Assembly: GCA_963678675.1 (NCBI GenBank)
Contig: OY783200.1
Location: 12,562,786-12,626,785, forward strand
Direction: 5' to 3'
Length of the DNA stretch: 64,000 bases
DNA from: Xiphydria camelus
Taxonomy: Eukaryota; Arthropoda; Insecta; Hymenoptera; Xiphydriidae
Each line of letters starts with the position of its first letter. The first letter of the stretch is position 1. The notes beneath the pieces were generated by a model that did no database searches, was not told the origin of the DNA, and saw nothing but the letters and a program-made list of their open reading frames with translations. The position numbers were made by a program, and so were the translations under genes. Positions 34,017-45,801 of this stretch are shown here, piece after piece.

Positions 34017-34467
34017 AGATCCGAACTAGAGACGTTCTTCACCGATCTGCTTACCGGATGAAAAGTATTTTTTATCAAACATAATACGTCAATGAACATA
34101 TCGCGTATGGGTAGGCTAATAAAATATGCTCAAGACTACCCTTAAAACTATATAAACAGGTGAGCTGATATGAGCAATTTGCACCGATCTGCTTACCAAT
34201 TAAACTATATATGAAAATAAAGATAATTTTATTGCAAACACGATGGTATAACCCTACCTGCAAAAAATCGGTCATGAGTCACGGTTGTAAGGCTTTGAAA
34301 TTTATCGGAGCTAGCCAAGATGCGCGTACTACAGGGAAATTTGCTATAGGACGCAACGTAGGAAGTGGGCGCGACGCGACGGTTATATGAGAGAGAGTGC
34401 GTACATGCTGCTTCCTCGTACGATTGACAAAGATAACACTACTAAAATGCCGAGAAAAAGCGACTAC
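34017..34467. repeat. left arm of 450-bp inverted repeat
   Basis: AGATCCGAACTAGAGACGTT to AAAAGCGACTAC, near-identical inverse of 38550-38995. The two arms flank 4.1 kb. The 66-codon frame seen in both arms is a repeat artefact. Confidence 0.9.
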
Positions 34468-34838
34468 AATGGAGTAGGTACTGGCAGTAAACTTTTAATT
34501 ACTTTAAATTAAATATAAAATATTAAAATGTGAAAGATTTTTCAAATATTTTCAACTAAATATATGGATGGGGAAATATTAATATTTCTATCACACAGAA
34601 TAATAATATGTTAGTGATAATTATTCGATAAATTTTATCTATTCTATAAAAATACCACAGCAAACAAACAGAAAAATTACATTTTTTAGAGAGCGATAAA
34701 AAATCATTAACAAATTGACGGTGTAAAAAAACTCTATTATAAAACAATGAATACAATAACAATCTTTACAAAGATTATAACAATATTACAACAAATACAA
34801 TATTATAGCCTTCCAAAAACTTGTATGTTGCTGGAATA

Positions 34839-34862
34839 AGAGAGAGAGAGAGAGAGAGAGAG
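34839..34862. repeat. (AG)n microsatellite
   Basis: Twelve AG units in the loop of the large inverted repeat. Confidence 0.95.
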
Positions 34863-35153
34863 TGCCCAGATTTTATATAACAGTAACCTAAACAACGCAA
34901 AGACTCCAAGAAGAATTTTTCTTAACAATTTATCATTTCAATTTATGAAATCTCACTTAGAGGAAAAGTCTAGAATTTCGTCTTTACCTTCAGATATTTT
35001 TAATGCGTTACAAACCCACCCCATGAGCCATCGCCTCGACTGTCTGTTTATCACATGTTCGGAAAAAACTTTCACTCGAAAACCCGGTAAGAACGTTTTT
35101 CCCCTTTTTCTGTACTTTCGAGAAAGAGCCATAAAGTAATAAATTGTCCCTTC

Positions 35154-36035
35154 CCCAGCTAGAAATCGTACCCCGAAATAAGCTTGTTACAAGGTTGGCC
35201 GGCAAGGTAGAACCTTGCGGCAAGGTTGCAAAACAAGGCTGATGCAAGGCAAATCCGTTACGCGTTTCAATGTTGTGACAGTATGCTATGCAAGCTTGTT
35301 TCAAGGTAGACTATGGCGCTTGGGACAAGGTTGCGTTGTCGGTAATGAGTCGGTAATGAAGAACATTTGAGGTTAGAATTACATTTTTATATTTTATTGA
35401 TAATTAAAATTGGGTTACAATATATAGCGATAGCATTACAAATTTAGAAAAATAATGTATAATACTAAGACGAGTAAAATTTTATTATTCCTACTTTACT
35501 ATCACTAGGTTTACGGAACCCCGTCAATTTGACGGGTGGCTTATTCAATTTCGATTGTTTAATAATACATGAGATAATTTTAACTTAACTTTTATTAGGT
35601 AATAATCAGCCTAAAAAACAACAAAAATCACTGCTCGTCTGACGTTTGAGTTCCTCTTCGAACGAATCCTTCATTTCGTCTCCGAAGAGGGTTCGGAGAG
35701 GAATCGAAGCGTCAGACGTGTTGTGATTTTTGTTGCTTTTGGCCTGATTATTACCTAATAAAAGTTAAGTTAAATTAACCTCATATATTATGAAACAATC
35801 GAAATTGAATACCTATACCTCTCTTGTACAGCGAAATATAATGTACGGAAAAGTATTCTACCAATTTAGTCTAAAATCTCGTAGATTCTTAAGATAATAT
35901 TACTTCTTCGGGAGATGTGGAGTCAAATCTTCAGTGACGACTGGATTGCTCTGCATGGTTCTATGACGTAGCCTGAGGGGCACCAGGTCTCATGCCCCTT
36001 CCTCTGATCTGAAATACGAATTCGATATAATACTC
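35154..36035. repeat. 882-bp segmental duplicate, first copy
   Basis: CCCAGCTAGAAATCGTACCC at 35154 begins a segment repeated from 36036 (CCCAGGTAGAAATCGTACCC). Both contain the CAAGGTT-rich end, a GTCAATTTGACGGG palindrome and one MITE. The second copy has an extra MITE at 36812. Confidence 0.85.
35580..35773. mobile_element. AACTTTTATTAGG MITE, copy A
   Basis: TTAACTTAACTTTTATTAGG to its inverse at 35773. The inner arms (GTCTGACG/CGTCAGAC and CAACAAAAATCAC) also pair, so it is almost fully palindromic. Confidence 0.85.
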
Positions 36036-36461
36036 CCCAGGTAGAAATCGTACCCCGAAATAAGCTTGTTACAAGGTTGGCCGGCAAGGTAGAACCTTGC
36101 GGCAAGGTTGCAAAACAAGGCTGATGAAAGGCAAATCCGTTACGCGTTTCAATGTTGTGACAGTATGCTATGCAAGCTTGTTTCAAGGTAGACTATGGCG
36201 CTTGGGACAAGGTTGCGTTGTCGGTAATGAGTCGGTAATGAAGAACATTTGAGGTTAGAATTAAATTTTTATATTTTATTGATAATTAAAATTGGGTTAC
36301 AATATATAGCGATAGCATTACAAATTTAGAAAAATAATGTATAATACTAAGACGAGTAAAATTTTATTATTCCTACTTTACTATCACTAGGTTTACGGAA
36401 CCCCGTCAATTTGACGGGTGACTTATTCAATTTCGATTGTTTAATAATATATGAGATAATT

Positions 36462-36654
36462 TTAACTTAACTTTTATTAGGTAATAATCAGGCCAAAAAA
36501 CAACAAAAATCACTGCTCGTCTGACGTTTGGGTTCCACTTCGAACGAATCCTTCATTTCGTCTCCGAAGAGGGTTCGGAGAAGAATCCAAGCGTCAGACG
36601 TGTTGTGATTTTTGTTGCTTTGGCCTGATTATTACCTAATAAAAGTTAAGTTAA
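36462..36654. mobile_element. AACTTTTATTAGG MITE, copy B
   Basis: Duplicate of copy A within the second segmental copy, with a few substitutions. Confidence 0.85.
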
Positions 36655-36811
36655 ATTAACCTCATATATTATTAAACAATCGAAATTGAATACCTATACC
36701 TCTCTTGTACAGCGAAATATAATGTACGGAAAAGTATTCTAACAATTTAGTCTAAAATCTCATAGATTCTTAAGATAATATTACTTCTGTCGCCTGTAGT
36801 TTAATATTAAT

Positions 36812-37007
36812 TTAACTTAACTTTTATTAGGTAATAATCAGGCCAAAAAACAACAAAAATCACTGCACGTCTGACGTTTCGGTTCTTTTTCGAATGAATC
36901 CTTCATTGTGTCTCCGGAGAGGGTTCGGAAAGGAATCGAAGCGTCAGATGTGTTGTGATTTTTGTTGCTTTTTTGGCCTGATTATTACTTAATAAAAGTT
37001 AAGTTAA
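36812..37007. mobile_element. AACTTTTATTAGG MITE, copy C
   Basis: Same ends and palindromic core. Present only in the second segmental copy. Its left flank CTGTCGCCTGTAGTTTAA resembles the flank of the short copy at 23305. Confidence 0.85.
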
Positions 37008-38549
37008 ATTAACCTCATATATTAGTAAACAATCGAAATTGAATACCTATACCTCTCCAGTACAGCGAAAAATAATGTACAGAAAAGTATTCTAACAATT
37101 TAGTCTAAAATCTCATAGATTCTTAAGATAATATTACTTCTTCGGGAGATGTGGAGTCAAATCTTCAGTGACGACTGGATTGCTCCTGAGCCTGAGGGGC
37201 ACCAGGTCTCATGCCCCTTCCTCTGATCTGAAATACGAATTCGATATAATACTCCTTATAAGGAATACGAATTCGATATAATACTGCCTACTATTAATCT
37301 CAGGGACGTTACTTACTCGATAGCTGAGCTGCTGCACTGACCAATGCCTACGGTCTCCTTTCCATGTTCCTTCGCCTCTGAGTCGATGGAATATCTGGCC
37401 TTCCTTGACGTTGGATCTGCAACTGTATGAAAGACAAGCATATGAGATAATAAAGAAACTTATTCATCTATCTGCTTTTTGCAAATAATTTCATGAAATT
37501 AGCTATTAATACTTACCCTTCTATGCAGGAGAAGCTGGATAATATTTATTTTCTGCTCGTAGGTCTTTATTCCGAAGATCTTGCCCCCGAATGTTTTACC
37601 CATTCCGTGTAAACGTGGGTCATTCGTGTCCACGCGATTTTTAACCATTTGCGTGATGCAGTACGCAAATTCGTTATGGTTAATATATGGTTATTTAAAC
37701 AATTCGTTTTTTTCTAGAGGAATCCTTTTGAAATTTGTTTGAAGACATTTAAGAAAGTGAGGCTGGATACGAATAACCCACGTTTACACTCAACGTGCAC
37801 TAAAAAAACGTTTACACTCGATGTGCACTAAAGAAACGTTTGCACGCGCGTTAACATTAAACACTGACGGCTTCTTAAACAAAAAAAACACGCGTGAACC
37901 GAACTGATCGCCACTGATGTTAACCTCAATCTAAGGGCTCTGACAGCTGAGGCGATACGCACGCCACGCCGCGGATTTGTATGATATCTATTCGCTAAGC
38001 GCAGGGCCGTGTCTAACGAGGGGCCATTTCGTGCCACGCACGAAGACGCACTAGCCATGGGGCGCCGACACTAGAAAAGGGCGCTAAGCATGAAGACGTC
38101 TCAACATCTAGAGGCGGCACTGATTCGCTAAGCTGCCGGCACAACCTTGTTTTCGCCTTGTTTTCACTTTGTCGCGCGCGAACCTGGTATCTCTCTGTTA
38201 TTGCAAGCTTGAAACAGGCTAACGGTACAGGGTAGTGGTCAGTTTCGGCTATGCAAGGAACAGACAGGCTTGCAGCAACCCTGTTTTAACCTTGCAGCGT
38301 AACCTTGCAAAACGTACCTTGTAACAAGGTTCAACCTTGCACAACCTGGACAGATTTCTACCTGGGTCTCCAGACAGGCAAAAATAAAAATGCAAAGTTA
38401 GTTGAATCTTGAACGAAAATAATTTTACCAGGGATCCAACAGTAATTGATTGAAAAAAATAACGATTGAAAAAGATACTACATTACATTTATGTCATAAT
38501 GGAGCACGTATTTTTCCGCAAACTGAGGGATGTAAACAGCGAGTCGCTC

Positions 38550-38995
38550 GTAGTCGCTTTTTCTCGGCATTTTAGTAGTGTTTGTCAATCGTACGAGGAA
38601 GCAGCATGTACGCACTCTCTCTCATCTAACCGTCGCGTCGCGCCCACTTCCTACGTTGCGTCCTGTAGCAAATTTCCCTGTAGTACGCGCATCTTGGCTA
38701 GCTCCGATAAATTTCAAAGCCTTACAACCGTGACTCATGACCGATTTTTTGCAGGTAGGGTTATACCATCGTGTTTGCAATAAAATTATCTTTATTTTCA
38801 TATATAGTTTAATTGGTAAGCAGATCGGTGCAAATTGCTCATATCAGCTCACCTGTTTATATAGTTTTAAGGGTAGTCTTGAGCATATTTTATTAGCCTA
38901 CCCATACGCGATATGTTCATTGACGTATTATGTTTGATAAAAAATACTTTTCATCCGGTAAGCAGATCGGTGAAGAACGTCTCTAGTTCGGATCT
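38550..38995. repeat. right arm of 450-bp inverted repeat
   Basis: Inverse of 34017-34467, differing by a few substitutions and a short indel (GATAA present only in the left arm). Confidence 0.9.
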
Positions 38996-39160
38996 TGTAC
39001 TACATCGCACATCCCTAATAGTAAGGGATCCCTCATAAGAAAAAAAAATTGATTACCACTCCTCTGAAACTTTGTGAGCATCTTCATTTTGCCGAGTCTG
39101 CCAGCTTTTTTATTTGCGAAAAGTCTGGTTTCCGCCGGAGTTTCGCGATATTAATTAACA

Positions 39161-39470
39161 AACATGTCAATTTTATGAATTTTGTTTATTGATGACCAAC
39201 AATCTGATTCTTTGCCCGGAGTAAGATAAATATTTATGAAATCAAACGGTAACATTGTCCGACAAGTTTTCTACCGGGTATGTCCAGTCCGACACTCTGA
39301 ACATGTCATTTTTATGAATTTTGTTTATCGATGACCAACAAGCTGGTTCTTTGCCTGAAGTAAGATAAATATTTATAGAATTTGATTGTAACATTGTCCG
39401 ACAAGTTTTCTGCCGGGTATTTCCAGTCCGACACTCTGAACATGTCATTTTTATGAAGCATGTTGACATC
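39161..39470. repeat. 139-bp tandem repeat
   Basis: AACATGTCA begins units at 39161, 39300 and 39439 (partial). Units contain TTTGCCNGNAGTAAGATAAA and ATTGTCCGACAAGTTTTC. Confidence 0.9.
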
Positions 39471-40419
39471 ATTAGCAACATTATATTTTTTTTTCATTTT
39501 GTGTGAAATTAAGTTTACAATGCAGTGGAATTATTGTCCGACAAAATAATTGCCAGATATCTGTAAACAATGCAAAAATGTGTAAAAATATTTTCCATGT
39601 TGACCTCTCATTGGGGTTTGAAGTGCAAAGGATAAATAAAAGTTTGTCTTATGTATTTTCACCCGTAGAATAGGAATATCGCTATTGGTTTTGCGTTCGA
39701 GTGAAATATTATTGTTTAAAACGCATTTGTTTAAACAAGTTTTGAGGAAATATAAATTTTGTTTTTAAAAAAGTACATATTTATATTATCTGGGTCATTT
39801 TAAAAAGAAAAGGTCTGTTACGATTTTGTGCTCAAATTCATATTTGCGAAGTTACAGCCGTTACAAAGTTGCTAAAAGTGCTTTTAGGGTTAACCTTGAG
39901 TAAATAGTAATGATCTTGTGATATTTTCCAATGTTCAGTATACACGCCTTTATATAGAGTGATATTAAGCACTTTGTTTATTTATGGCAGATTCATGTAT
40001 ACAGGGTGGCCCAAAAATAAGTTACAACCATCAACTGCATTTTGTAAAATATTGTTTTCCTTCGATGTATTTCGAGGTTTCTAGACTTTCTTAAATAAAA
40101 TTGGGTATTTGTATGTGATTTCGAAATAACTTATCAGGTGTAACACGAAAGTAGGAGGAGAGGCATTGGTTGTAATTATGTGTGCTTCGTTGCAGGTGCC
40201 GGAGATATATACGAACCGGTTTGGTTCGCATACCAAACAAAATGGAGACATTTTTATTGCCAGTCTATATCTGTAACGAAGGTATCAATACAGAAACGGT
40301 AAGTAAAAAGAAGCTTATATAACTATGATTCATTTATTTCCAATATAGATTGTCTTACATCATTCCTCATACATTTCTATAAAAATATGAAGTAAATTCT
40401 TCCCTGATTTGTCTCGCAT
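39471..40419. other. non-coding, possible terminal motif and small exon
   Basis: TACAGGGTGGCCCAAAAATA at 39999 is a terminus type common to insect DNA elements. At 40242-40298 an ATG frame (METFLLPVYICNEG...) ends at a GTAAGT donor, phase 0. It could be a first exon on the plus strand joined to 42208, but this is weak. Confidence 0.3.
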
Positions 40420-40717
40420 TCAAAGGAGATCTTCGTGGTACACAGACGGCAAATCTTGCATTGCATTATATTCATTGTTATATCTCCGCCATGAACCAGG
40501 TGTGATCTGATTGCCATTACTATCATATACGTCAAACGATCCCGGAGGAGTATATCTATTTGAAGAAGTTTTACTCGTTCTCAAATAGTTATGCAGTAAT
40601 ACACAAGTCATCGTAATTTCCGACACAATTTGTGGTTCTGAAGCAATAGGGCGTCGGAAAATTCGAAACACTGAGGTTAAAATTCCAAACGTATTTTCTA
40701 CTACAACCCGGGATCTA

Positions 40718-41704
40718 CCCAGGTAGCACATCAACGTCGAAATGACGTTCTTTGAAGGTCAGTTCTGACGTCAGATGACGAAAAATATGACGTCATTTTA
40801 ACGTCGCAAAGACGGCTTAATTGCACATCCACACGACGTCAGAAAAATCACGTCATAATGACGTTCTACCGGACGTTGTGATGACGTAAAAAATAACGGT
40901 TCTAAAAGGGGTTAGGAGTCTGACGTATATCTTTTCATCGTGAGCGGTCACCCATCCAACTAGTGTCCGCACTTTTTGCTGCTTAACTTCGTTGATCGGT
41001 CGGTGTCCTCGAGTCCTCATCTGCTGCGCGCTCTTGTGGTTAAGAATATTATTACTATTGGTGTTTATATGAAGTTTGATGAGAATAAATGTATATTGCT
41101 TTTCCTGTCAATAAGAAAGAGCTTGAATAAATAAGATTTTATAATTGTATTATATTCTTTTCTCAACATTTTTCTAAATTTATGATTGTCTTTTGATAAA
41201 TATTCTTGCATAGACGCAAATTGATATTAATATCAATTTGCGTTTATGCAAGATATAAATAATAAATAAATATAAATAAATAAATAAATAATTATATGAA
41301 TATTTATTCATCCTACATTAATTGATTGTCTTTCATTTACTTTAATAATCTGTGCTTTTTAATAAACAGTATAGTTTATAACTTGCTCAACATACTCTGG
41401 AGACTCGAAATGAAATAATTTATTGATTTAATAATTGAACAAATTACAATTTTTGTCCATTTATTCACAAATAAATTTTCAAGTCGCTATACCTATATGC
41501 AGGAGACCGACATTTTTCTAAGTCTCGTTCGTCATTAAAAATGACGGAAAAGCCGTCAAAAAGACGTTGAATTTTGACGTCCAAGGTACGTCGTAAATAT
41601 GACGTCCCTGTGACGTTAATATTACGACAATTGACGTCTGAAACCCTATACTGACCAAAAAATGACGTCTGAGACGTTATTCTAACGTCAGTGTGCTACC
41701 TGGG
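40718..41704. mobile_element. 987-bp element with CCCAGGTAG ends
   Basis: Left CCCAGGTAGCACATCAACGT, right inverse GTGCTACCTGGG, TA at 40716-40717 and 41705-41706. The subterminal 170 bases on each side are dense in TGACGT/ACGTCA. The core is AT-rich and shares 41155-41370 with 19925-20060. No coding capacity. Confidence 0.9.
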
Positions 41705-42207
41705 TAGATAAGGTTTGGTTAAAGATCCTTTTTTGTGAACCTACGTCATGGTTTCCAGGATAGGGCTTCATTACGTGCATACTCAGTGTAAAAGCACCAT
41801 CAGCTAAAATTATGTATGGCACATCAATATCCGATCCTGGAAGTGGACATGGCGGGGGAAAATTAATCTCGTTTATGGACATTCTTTGCCATAATAATGA
41901 TTTGTTAAAAACACCACCATCACTAATTCTCCCCTGACTTCCTATGTCTGCAAATATAAATTTATATTGGCTGTCCACTAATGAAAAAAGAACAATGCTA
42001 AAAGTTCTCTTATAATTGAAATACTCTGTTCCGCTATGAGATGGGCTTTCTATAACTACATGCTTGCCGTCCAGTGAACCTACGCAGTGTGGAAATTTGT
42101 TCCTAAATCCTTCTTCTCTATAGCTAGCCATCCTTCTGCTGTTGCGGGCATCTGTAACAAGATAAATAAACTGTAAGAGTAAGTTTTAATCATTCATGTT
42201 TTTTTAG

Positions 42208-42829
42208 CAATCACAAGAAAATGCAGAGCCTGAAGAAATGGAAGAGGCAGCAAATGATTCTTCGCAAATACACCATAACACATTTCATACATCCACCCTA
42301 CCATCGACGTCTACTCCGAGATCTCGATCTCGTACTCGTCCTTCTCCTAAAGTGCCTGAACAGCAAATGGCCGCAGCATTCGTTCAACTTACAAATGCTT
42401 TAGGTCAAAGGCAAAGTGAAAGCAAGCGTGTTCAAGAAAACGATGATTGCGATTTATATTCTAAGCTGTTGGCTACAAAAGCTGCGCGAACTGCCAAATG
42501 ATGAACGGAAAATGCTAATGTACCAAATCGATGGGTTATTTATAGAAAGACTCAACCAAAGGTCATTTACACGTTATACACCATATCCCCAATATTATTC
42601 TACACCCCTATCAGTCGCTAGTGCTTTAACATCAAACCGCTCTTCATGTACAAAAACCTCTTGTTATCAGCCCATCCCGATCATAGCAAGTGAAGATCCC
42701 CCAGCTCCATCAACTAAACCCTCGCATCCCATTATCGTATTGGATGAAATAATCCAGCCCGCGTCATCGTCGAAGCGCAACATTATAAATGCGGCGTTTT
42801 TGGAAACATGTGACAATGTTGATTCGTAA
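42208..42829 (+). pseudogene. BESS-motif protein, 3' exon
   Basis: Opens after TTTTTTTAG at 42207, phase 0. Ser/Pro-rich, then DDCDLYSKLLA and, after a one-base shift near 42480, LRELPNDERKMLMYQID. This is the shape of a BESS interaction motif found at the C-terminus of MADF proteins. It continues to a stop at 42829. It lies on the opposite strand inside the intron of the Harbinger transposase. Likely the Harbinger partner protein. The MADF domain is not found nearby in a compatible phase. Confidence 0.5.
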
Positions 42830-43342
42830 TACTTCAATTTAAATATTGAGTTACTAATTTAAGTAATAAATATTATCAAACTTAATATCATATAGTACAG
42901 ATTTGATATGATTCTCATTAAACTGAAATTAATGAAAATTACTGTTTTATTTCACAAACTTACCTTTACTTCATCCTTCAAAACTTCATTAAGAGCTCGG
43001 CAAACTTCAGAAATAATTTTCGATATGCTTGGAACCGATACTTTAAACAAGTAGTGTAGGCTCCTGTAGGAGTCACCAGATGCTAAAAATCGTACTGCTA
43101 TCGCAAGACGATATTTAGCTGGTATTGCTTCTCTGAAGTCTGTATCTTGCTTGGAAATTATTGGTGATATTTTGTTTAGTAAAACCTCGAAATCAGTATA
43201 GCTCATACGACAAGTTATCGAACTCTCCAGATGGTTCATATAAAAGTTCAGTAAATTTATTTTCCATAAATTATCTGTAACAAAATATAGCATAATGTAC
43301 TATAAATATTGTGGGAGTAGTTGAGGGTAACCTGAACATTAA

Positions 43343-44423
43343 CCCGTAGTGGTGACACGGAGTCCAGTGGACCCTATGCTAATGAAATATATATGGGGGA
43401 TTCCATATCATCTTAAAATGCTGCCGACCTTGGAGTCACAGATTTTGTTGTAATTTTTTTTCTGTAGTAGGTACTTTATTATTTATAATATATTTTCAAA
43501 TTTCTTTTTAATCCAACATTGCATTCTCGTCCTAACATTTATTGAAATTTCTTATATTTTCTAATCTTGTGAAATGTATTCCTAATTTTCTCCTACTAAA
43601 TGAACTCTAAGAAAAAAATTCGTTATACAAAAAATGCTCTTTATAATCTGAACTTAGTGGAAAAAATAGATATCATTTCTAAACAAGAGAACAATATAAA
43701 AAAAATTAGTTTATTCTTCAAATATTTAATTCTCTGAAATACGCCATTTTTGTTTTTAACGAAACGTTAACCATGAATTTCTTGGTGTATTAGGAAAATA
43801 TTGAGTCCGAAACGATGTTGGGACGAGCATTTGTTCATTTCATATGCAAAAGGAATTCTTTTACAAATAAAATTAAATAATTAATTCGTATATAATGCTC
43901 GAAATGCTCAAAATAGCCGGCAGATAAAATATGACCAAAAGCGTTATTTTCTTCAATTCTGATTTTAGTTTACAATTGTACATTATGAAACACATTGTGC
44001 CATGCAGTGTACTACAAAATATTACATTTCAGCCTAGACAAAATATAAGGCAGCAATAACTTTACAATTCATTTAATAATTGTTATTTTAGAGGGTGGGC
44101 CAACTGAAGCAGGACGGGGCTTGTACCATTTTGAGAGTAAAACGCAGGAAGTTTTTTTGCTCTATCTCAAAAATGGAAATTTTGAAGAATATTTTTTTGA
44201 AAAAAGTCAAATTTCTGAAAGAATTTACTTCTGCAGTTTTTCAAAAACATAAAAAATTTAAAAAAGGAGAACAAAATTATTAGATTATAAAGAGGAAGTC
44301 TTAAACTAAATTACAGTTCAACGTTTAAGTCGATACATCAAAAAGAACGCAAATATGGCAACTGTTTCTTCTGCGCGGGGTCCATTGAACTCTGTCTGGT
44401 CACTACGTTATTTTTACTACGGG
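43343..44423. mobile_element. 1.1-kb non-autonomous piggyBac-type element
   Basis: TTAA at 43339-43342 and 44424-44427. Ends CCCGTAGTGGTGAC and inverse GTCACTACG...CTACGGG. An inner pair is GTCCAGTGGACCC and GGGTCCATTGAAC. The interior (43385-44340) is AT-rich with no gene. Confidence 0.8.
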
Positions 44424-44589
44424 TTAAATATAATGAAATGATTTAATAGTTACCTGGTACGATTGTTATGAATTTTTATCATCCACCATCTTCTCCTTCG
44501 TCGTGCTTTTCTTCTTTCACTCTCTGCTTCAATTGTAAATAAAAAAAATGACAAACCACAAGCAACAGCTGCAACAAGTTCTGTATCAG

Positions 44590-44786
44590 CGTCCGCCATG
44601 CTTGCCCGCTCGGAACACACTGACGTATTCACAAGCATGTAAATGACTTCCAAATACGCTTGGGGCTTGTGGATGCTTGGCGAGGCTTGGCAAGCATGTA
44701 AATGACTTCCAAATGCGCTTGTAGTCACTTGAGGCTTGTGAACGCTTGCCGATACTTGGCAAGCGTGTAAAGCCGTCAAAGGTTAA
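44590..44786. repeat. right end of a possible piggyBac-type element
   Basis: Inverse of the words at 31730-31890, ending AAAGG then TTAA at 44783-44786. If paired with 31651 the element would be about 13 kb including later insertions. They could also be two independent copies in opposite orientation. Confidence 0.5.
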
Positions 44787-44959
44787 ACGCGTTAATCGTG
44801 AGCCAGTAAACAGTCTAATTATAGTACCATGACGCATTCAAACTTTTCCATTAAAACATTTTGTACAGTATAAATGTACTCGTTAATCTAATATAACTCG
44901 GCGAGTTTCATGATCCGGACTCTCAATTACAGGGGAAGTTTTTTAAAAAAATCCCAAAA

Positions 44960-45801
44960 CATTTGAAATTTATTTTTTTTTATTTAATTTTGACAGAATA
45001 ATTTGCATTCAAATGTAATACATTTGGTAATTTCTGAAACGAAAATATTGTGGAAAAACTTATTTTTACCCCTGCGAAAAATGAGGGATGCAACCCCCGA
45101 GTGTAAAAGTACTTCACATGTCATCGTCTTTCGATAAGGAGTAATATTCAATTTGTTTCATTAAGAAATTCAACATAGTTTTTGAGAAATCGTAGAAAAT
45201 TGGTTTTAGGGGGTCAAGTTTAGGGGTGATTTTCACCCCTTAAATGGCCGAATTAGCTCGTACAACAAAATACGTGTCTAATGATTTTTGATATACTATA
45301 ATATATCACAGAATGAAGAAAATAAGAATTTTTTTTTATTAAAAATAAAACACAATTAATTTAGGGGTAGTTTGCCCTTTCGAGGGGAATTTTTAAAAAA
45401 CCCCGAAATATGTCAACTTTAATTTCTTTTTGTATTTATAATAGAATAATTATTATCCAGATTTAATAAATTTGGTAACATCTGTGTCGAAAAAATTGTG
45501 GAAAAACTCATTTTTACCCCTGCGAAAAATGAGGGATGCACCCCCGAGTGTAAAAGTACTTCACATGTCATCGTCTTTCGATAAGGAATAATATTCAATT
45601 TGTTTCATTAAGAAATATTCAACGTAGTTTTTGAGAAATCGTAGGAAATTGGTTTTAGGGGGTCAAGTTTAGGGGTTATTTTCACCCCTTAAATGACCGA
45701 ATTAGCACGTACAAAAAAATATGTGTAATGTTTTTTAATATACTACAACATATCGCAGAATGAAGAAAATCGGTGAGGTACACCTCGAATACTCTCCTTG
45801 T
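44960..45801. repeat. inverted copy of the 447-bp repeat array
   Basis: About 1.9 units of the 28109-29130 array in reverse orientation, ending with the inverse of its outer edge (GTACACCTCGAATACTCTCC...). About 16 kb separates the two. Confidence 0.85.

Larger units (their letters stand above)
36036..38366. mobile_element. 2.3-kb element with CCCAGGTAGAAAT ends
   Basis: Left CCCAGGTAGAAATC, right GATTTCTACCTGGG (with a short difference just inside). Subterminal regions (36060-36210 and 38130-38350) are packed with CAAGGTT or its inverse. No transposase. The central 37260-38100 is non-coding and I see nothing in it. The same CCCAGGTAG terminus occurs in 40718-41704. Confidence 0.75.
33451..39017. 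mobile_element. 5.6-kb composite with TAGGGATGTGCGAT ends
   Basis: TAGGGATGTGCGAT at 33451 and its inverse ATCGCACATCCCTA ending 39017. The terminus resembles hAT ends, but I find no 8-bp duplication. It contains R1, two 450-bp inverted arms and the CCCAGGTAG element. No transposase. Confidence 0.5.
40420..43274 (-). pseudogene. Harbinger (HARBI1-like) transposase, broken
   Basis: Exon 43274-42955 has the N-terminal helical domain (KYRLAIAVRFLASGDSYRSL, PSISKIISEVCRAL) and ends at a GTAAGT donor. After an intron (acceptor TTGTTACAG at about 42152) the frame reads MPATAEGWLA, then shifts by one base near 42127 into SYREEGFRNKFPHCVGSLDG (first catalytic Asp), ADIGSQGRISDGG and ILADGAFTL (second Asp). 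A 987-bp element interrupts at 41704-40718. The frame then resumes SRVVVENTFGILTSVF (catalytic Glu) to the stop at 40420. Removing the insert plus one TA restores the frame. Inactive because of the insert and frameshift. Confidence 0.9.

Noticed and set aside
34075..34275. 66-codon frame present twice (also 38737-38937)
   Set aside because: It is duplicated because it lies in both arms of an inverted repeat; it has no recognisable motif.
36060..36210. Regularly spaced CAAGGTT words, CRISPR-like at a glance
   Set aside because: Words are short, irregularly spaced and subterminal in a TIR element; no spacers and the DNA is eukaryotic.
33041..42829. Joining the MADF exon (33041-33287) to the BESS exon (42208) as one gene
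   Set aside because: The donor is phase 1 and the acceptor needs phase 0; a join gives an early stop. They may belong to different elements.
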